NCBI GenBank assembly: GCA_021202575.1
Contig: JAJQCU010000180.1
Span: forward strand, 1 to 7,645
Length of the DNA: 7,645 nt
From: Lachnospiraceae bacterium
Lineage (GTDB): Bacteria > Bacillota > Clostridia > Lachnospirales > Lachnospiraceae
Reading direction: 5' to 3'
Part shown: one piece after another, positions 5,672-7,645 of the stretch
Numbering within the stretch: the first letter of the stretch is position 1
Layout of the letters: the number at the start of each line of letters is the position of its first letter
Notes under the pieces: generated by a model
Databases searched by the model: none
The model's input: the letters and a program-made list of their open reading frames with translations, nothing else
Told to the model about the DNA's origin: nothing
Position numbers and translations under genes: made by a program

Positions 5672-6421
5672 TCAGTTGCCATTGTGCAGAGTAGGTGGTT
5701 TATAATCAATCCCTGCCTTTGCCGCCTGCTCCATCTGGTCTTTCCGTTCTATCCGATAGGTCTGTCTGCCTCTGCGGAAGGTGCTGCCGGTCTGGTGGAA
5801 GTGGAATGCGACGTCATACTCCACGCACTGCGTCAGGGTGTTCAACACCCAGCCGTAATCGCAGACTCTGGCGTCATTGCCGGATTCGCCGCCGCAGGAG
5901 ACTAGTTCAATTTCGTTGTGGTACTTTTCCAGAAAAGGTCGGATATTGATGGCTTCCAGCATGGGTTCATGGATGATCTCTTTATGCTGGATCGGGAGGT
6001 TAAGGAAAATGGGAAGCCGTTTATTTGTCTGATACTGATTTTCACAGGTGCAGGCGATGTGGATGTTCTCATAGCCATCGCCCCAGTCATCCGGGAGGCC
6101 GACATAAAACCGTTCCGGCCGTTTGGTGATGAAATAAAATGTAAGATCAGACCGTTCCTTCATCATCGCCCAGGCCTCTGGCCGCCATTCGTCCGCAGCC
6201 GGATGGAAGAAATCAGAAGTGAAGCAGGTGTAGACATAGTTGCCGTCCGGTTTCAGTTTGTATTCCTTTTGACGGTTTTTGCGGACAGGCAGGTTGAAGG
6301 AGGCAGTTTTTTTGACAACCGAAGCGTCGCGGCCAAATTCCGAGTCCCGCCGGTAGACATAACAATTCAGGCACCCCGTACTCGCGCGGGTGCAACCATG
6401 CCAGGGGTTCCATGTGGACAT
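5672..6421 (-). CDS. DUF5131 family protein (phage Gp37/Gp68-like), probable cysteine-cluster protein
   Basis: A 249-aa protein opening with STWNPWHGC, then TGCLNCY, the characteristic start of the DUF5131 (phage Gp37/Gp68) family ('TWNP..GC....GC.NCYA'). Cys10, Cys17 and Cys20 form a CX6CX2C cluster, which has led to predictions of a radical-SAM-like iron-sulfur site. Further family segments are SDFFHP (69-74), FYFITKRPERF (95-105), HIACTCENQ (121-129), HEPML (151-155) and CGGESG (176-181). TKRPER and GGESG are strongly conserved in the family. No biochemical function is established to my knowledge. The start has a strong AGGAGGTG site (6427-6434) five bases upstream. It lies 32 bp after the ImmA/IrrE-like gene and is the last member of the XRE operon. 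Placement opposite a Y-family polymerase suggests a role in nucleic acid repair or phage response (inference). Confidence 0.85.
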   Translation of the reverse strand: MSTWNPWHGCTRASTGCLNCYVYRRDSEFGRDASVVKKTASFNLPVRKNRQKEYKLKPDGNYVYTCFTSDFFHPAADEWRPEAWAMMKERSDLTFYFITKRPERFYVGLPDDWGDGYENIHIACTCENQYQTNKRLPIFLNLPIQHKEIIHEPMLEAINIRPFLEKYHNEIELVSCGGESGNDARVCDYGWVLNTLTQCVEYDVAFHFHQTGSTFRRGRQTYRIERKDQMEQAAKAGIDYKPPTLHNGN

Positions 6422-6453
6422 ACCTACACCTCCTCATTTCATATTCAGAGAAA

Positions 6454-6885
6454 TTACTTCGCCAGGAATCCGCTGTCAATCTCCATAGGCATATGATAAG
6501 AATAGCCGCGCCGCGCCAGGCTGTACAGCTTGAAGCTCATCAGCTCCGGACTAACATTCAGGCTGCTGCACATGCTGAAGTAATTCAGATCCGGGTCCTG
6601 GGATAATGTCTCTACGTCCTGGTCTGTGATTAAAATATTGGCAGCATACAGGTTCGCTTCATACTCCGTTTTGCTGGTCATATTGTAAAGGACAGAGTCT
6701 TTCATCGGGGCCAGTTTCAGCTCCTGCTTGTGCAGTACAATATGCTCCAGTTCGTGGGCTGCGACAATCTTTTTCTCCGGTTCTGACAGGAAACTGCTGA
6801 TCATGACATAATAGGTCTGACAGCAAAGAAAGCAGTAGCCCTTGAGACGTTCATACTGATCGGTTTCCCGGACTGTCACATTCAT
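6454..6885 (-). CDS. ImmA/IrrE-family metallo-endopeptidase (N-terminus uncertain)
   Basis: A zinc metalloprotease of the ImmA/IrrE (COG2856) family. Numbered from ATG 6885, the active site is A43-H44-E45-L-E-H48 (HExxH). The third ligand is probably Glu74 in E-Y-E-A-N-L-Y-A-A, a match to the family's E-x-x-A-N-x-F-A-A helix. Known members (ImmA of ICEBs1, IrrE/PprI of Deinococcus) cleave an XRE-type repressor after DNA damage. The start is unclear. The same frame upstream of 6885 contains RSPVELLKCMNVTV, which resembles the N-terminal helix of family members (R-S/N-P-F-E-L). That helix begins inside the repressor gene and no ATG/GTG/TTG exists there except one at 6996, which has no ribosome binding site. 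Starting at 6885 gives 143 aa, 13 bp after the repressor stop, with only GAAG as a weak site. Translation may be coupled, or the N-terminus may be lost. Confidence 0.85.
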   Translation of the reverse strand: MNVTVRETDQYERLKGYCFLCCQTYYVMISSFLSEPEKKIVAAHELEHIVLHKQELKLAPMKDSVLYNMTSKTEYEANLYAANILITDQDVETLSQDPDLNYFSMCSSLNVSPELMSFKLYSLARRGYSYHMPMEIDSGFLAK

Positions 6886-6898
6886 GCACTTCAGCAGT

Positions 6899-7327
6899 TC
6901 AACAGGACTCCGTTTCTGCCGGCTGGTGCCTGTATTTCTTCGGGGTGTACTTTTTGGCCTTGATTTTGGCGTCCAGGTAGAGAGACTGGATTTCATTGAG
7001 GAATGCGATCTGGTCCGCGTCTGATAAATCGCTGCCAGCGAAGAGCGCAGCGGTCTGCTCTAAAATTCGCTCCGCCTGTTTTTCACCGCGGCTGCCGTAA
7101 AGCTCTGAGGCCTGTGTGATGAAGTTTTCCTCTTCTGTGAGAAGATAGGAGACTTCGCAGTCCAGGAGCTCTGCGAGCTGGTAGTACAGCTCCCTCTTTT
7201 TGGGGTAGCGTCCCTCGATTTCCCAGCCGCGCACCGTGCGCAGCGACACACCAACAGCCTGCCCAAGCTCTGTCTGGGAAAGGCCTTTCTTCTTTCTGAG
7301 TTCTCTTACCTTTTCTCCAAATTTCAT
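6899..7327 (-). CDS. XRE-family helix-turn-helix repressor
   Basis: A 142-aa regulator. Residues 6-63 form a Cro/C1-type helix-turn-helix: KVRELRKKKGLSQTELGQ, then VSLRTVRGWEIEGRYPKK and the helix LYYQLAELLDCEVSYLL. The remainder is a helical tail (AERILEQTAALFAG, then SDADQIAFLNEIQSLYLDAKIKAKKYTPKKY) commonly seen in clostridial repressors paired with an ImmA/IrrE protease. It is probably the segment the protease recognises or cuts, as for ImmR or DdrO. The start is firm: GGAGGTG at 7332-7338 sits four bases before ATG. Likely targets are the AGGCAA-N5-TTGCCT palindrome and TTGCC half-sites in the intergenic region, so it would control both its own operon and the polymerase. The end (after KKYTPKKYR) appears to run into protease-coding DNA in another frame. 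Confidence 0.94.
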   Translation of the reverse strand: MKFGEKVRELRKKKGLSQTELGQAVGVSLRTVRGWEIEGRYPKKRELYYQLAELLDCEVSYLLTEEENFITQASELYGSRGEKQAERILEQTAALFAGSDLSDADQIAFLNEIQSLYLDAKIKAKKYTPKKYRHQPAETESC

Positions 7328-7351
7328 TTTTCACCTCCATAGGAATATCTG

Positions 7352-7373
7352 TTGCCGAAAAAATCAAATTGCC
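7352..7373. promoter_or_regulatory. Two TTGCC direct half-sites next to the polymerase promoter
   Basis: TTGCC occurs at 7352-7356 and 7369-7373, 17 bp apart. The second abuts the -35 box at 7376. The same pentamer makes up the palindrome at 7420-7436. They may be auxiliary repressor half-sites, but five-base matches are weak evidence alone. Confidence 0.3.
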
Positions 7374-7375
7374 TC

Positions 7376-7404
7376 TTGACAGGGGTTATTTAACGACCTA
7401 TAAT
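7376..7404 (+). promoter_or_regulatory. Consensus sigma-A promoter of the Y-family polymerase
   Basis: TTGACA (7376-7381), a 17-nt spacer and TATAAT (7399-7404) form a perfect consensus promoter. Predicted start is about 7411, giving a leader of about 65-70 nt. Such a strong promoter for an error-prone polymerase implies tight repression under normal conditions. Confidence 0.9.
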
Positions 7405-7419
7405 GAGAGCCACAAGCAA

Positions 7420-7436
7420 AGGCAATTAACTTGCCT
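7420..7436. promoter_or_regulatory. AGGCAA-N5-TTGCCT palindrome, candidate operator of the XRE repressor
   Basis: A perfect inverted repeat with 6-bp arms and a 5-bp centre lies between the two face-to-face -10 boxes (7399-7404 and 7439-7444), covering or adjoining both predicted transcription starts. One bound dimer could obstruct both promoters. Size and symmetry fit a Cro/C1-type dimer site. The identity of the binder is inferred from position. Confidence 0.6.
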
Positions 7437-7438
7437 AT

Positions 7439-7467
7439 ATCATAATTGCTAATTTCCTGTTTGTCAA
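7439..7467 (-). promoter_or_regulatory. Sigma-A promoter of the XRE-ImmA-DUF5131 operon, facing the polymerase promoter
   Basis: Read on the - strand: TTGACA (7462-7467), a 17-nt spacer and TATGAT (7439-7444). The predicted start near 7432 gives a leader of about 105 nt that runs back across the whole polymerase promoter. The -35 lies just before the polymerase ribosome binding site, so active transcription of either unit would interfere with the other. Confidence 0.8.
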
Positions 7468-7481
7468 GAGGTGAAATGAAA

Positions 7482-7645
7482 ATGGACCGGGTAATTTTAC
7501 ACTCCGATATGAATAACTGCTATGCCAGCATTGAACTCCTGCACCATCCTGAACTGCGTGGGAAGCCTCTGGCGGTCGGAGGAGACCCGGAGGCACGTCA
7601 TGGGATTGTCCTGGCGAAGAACCAGCTGGCGAAGAAGGCCGATAT
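7482..7645 (+). CDS. Y-family (translesion) DNA polymerase, N-terminal part, cut by window end
   Basis: The first ~54 residues are visible and the frame is open at the right edge. MDRVILHSDMNNCYASIELL, followed by PELRGKPLAVGG and later GIVLAKNQLAKK, is the palm-domain start of DinB/UmuC-type polymerases. Asp9 is the expected metal ligand, Tyr14 the expected steric gate against ribonucleotides, and LRGKPLAV and VLAKNQLAKKA are the following conserved motifs. The residue before the gate is Cys13 where Phe is usual, and Asn11 replaces the second Asp of DinB's DMD. AGAGGTGA (7467-7474) is the ribosome binding site. It suits ATG 7482, though ATG 7476 (adding Met-Lys) is also possible. It performs error-prone synthesis across damaged template. 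It is divergent from the XRE operon and probably repressed by it. Confidence 0.94.
   Translation, partial: MDRVILHSDMNNCYASIELLHHPELRGKPLAVGGDPEARHGIVLAKNQLAKKAD

Noticed and set aside
5918..6496. 192-codon + strand ORF opposite the DUF5131 gene
   Set aside because: Antisense shadow of a gene with clear family motifs and an AGGAGG site; no family pattern in the + frame.
7328..7475. LexA (GAAC...GTTC type) box controlling the polymerase
   Set aside because: Neither GAAC nor GTTC occurs in the intergenic region on either strand; the only good palindrome is AGGCAA-N5-TTGCCT.
1..7645. CRISPR array, tRNA/rRNA genes, transposase genes
   Set aside because: No spaced direct repeats, no cloverleaf-like sequence and no transposase motifs were recognised on either strand.

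Overview
The window looks like chromosomal DNA of an anaerobic Firmicute, most likely a Clostridia/Lachnospiraceae member. The reasons are strong AGGAGG-type ribosome binding sites, consensus sigma-A promoters, a cinnamoyl-esterase-like hydrolase resembling the Butyrivibrio Est1E type, and a package of XRE, ImmA/IrrE, DUF5131 and Y-family polymerase genes. Family assignments are from recognition of motifs; no database search was possible.

Left part (1-1611, + strand): the C-terminal part of a probable TetR-family regulator, cut by the window edge. It is followed by a 19-bp palindrome (candidate operator) and a 354-aa NAD(P)-binding dehydrogenase of the 2,4-diaminopentanoate dehydrogenase / dihydrodipicolinate reductase-like family. 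Together these look like a small regulator-target unit.

Second part (1616-3881, - strand): a three-gene operon with a clear promoter (TTGAAT-N17-TATAAT with a palindrome in the spacer) and a terminator at its end. Its order is a shortened RelB/DinJ-like antitoxin that seems to lack its DNA-binding ribbon-helix-helix, an overlapping tocopherol-cyclase-like gene, and an alpha/beta hydrolase. No toxin gene is present.

Third part (4053-5551, - strand): a complete AbiE type IV toxin-antitoxin (abortive infection) pair. The AbiEi antitoxin/regulator overlaps the AbiEii nucleotidyltransferase toxin by ATGA. The promoter carries two adjacent inverted repeats that are good candidates for AbiEi autoregulation. 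A long hairpin (5600-5663) separates it from the next operon.

Right part (5672-7645): a probable damage-response module. On the - strand lie an XRE-family repressor, an ImmA/IrrE-type HExxH metalloprotease and a DUF5131 (phage Gp37/Gp68-like) cysteine-motif protein. On the + strand a Y-family (translesion) DNA polymerase begins and runs off the window. The two transcription units are driven by face-to-face promoters, each with a perfect TTGACA -35 box and a 17-nt spacer, inside a 100-bp block with two-fold symmetry. An AGGCAA-N5-TTGCCT palindrome lies between the two -10 boxes. By analogy with ImmR/ImmA of ICEBs1 and DdrO/IrrE (PprI) of Deinococcus, the inferred logic is that the XRE protein represses the polymerase and the protease removes the repressor after damage. 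No GAAC/GTTC LexA-type half-site is visible in the intergenic region. This is the most interesting part of the window.
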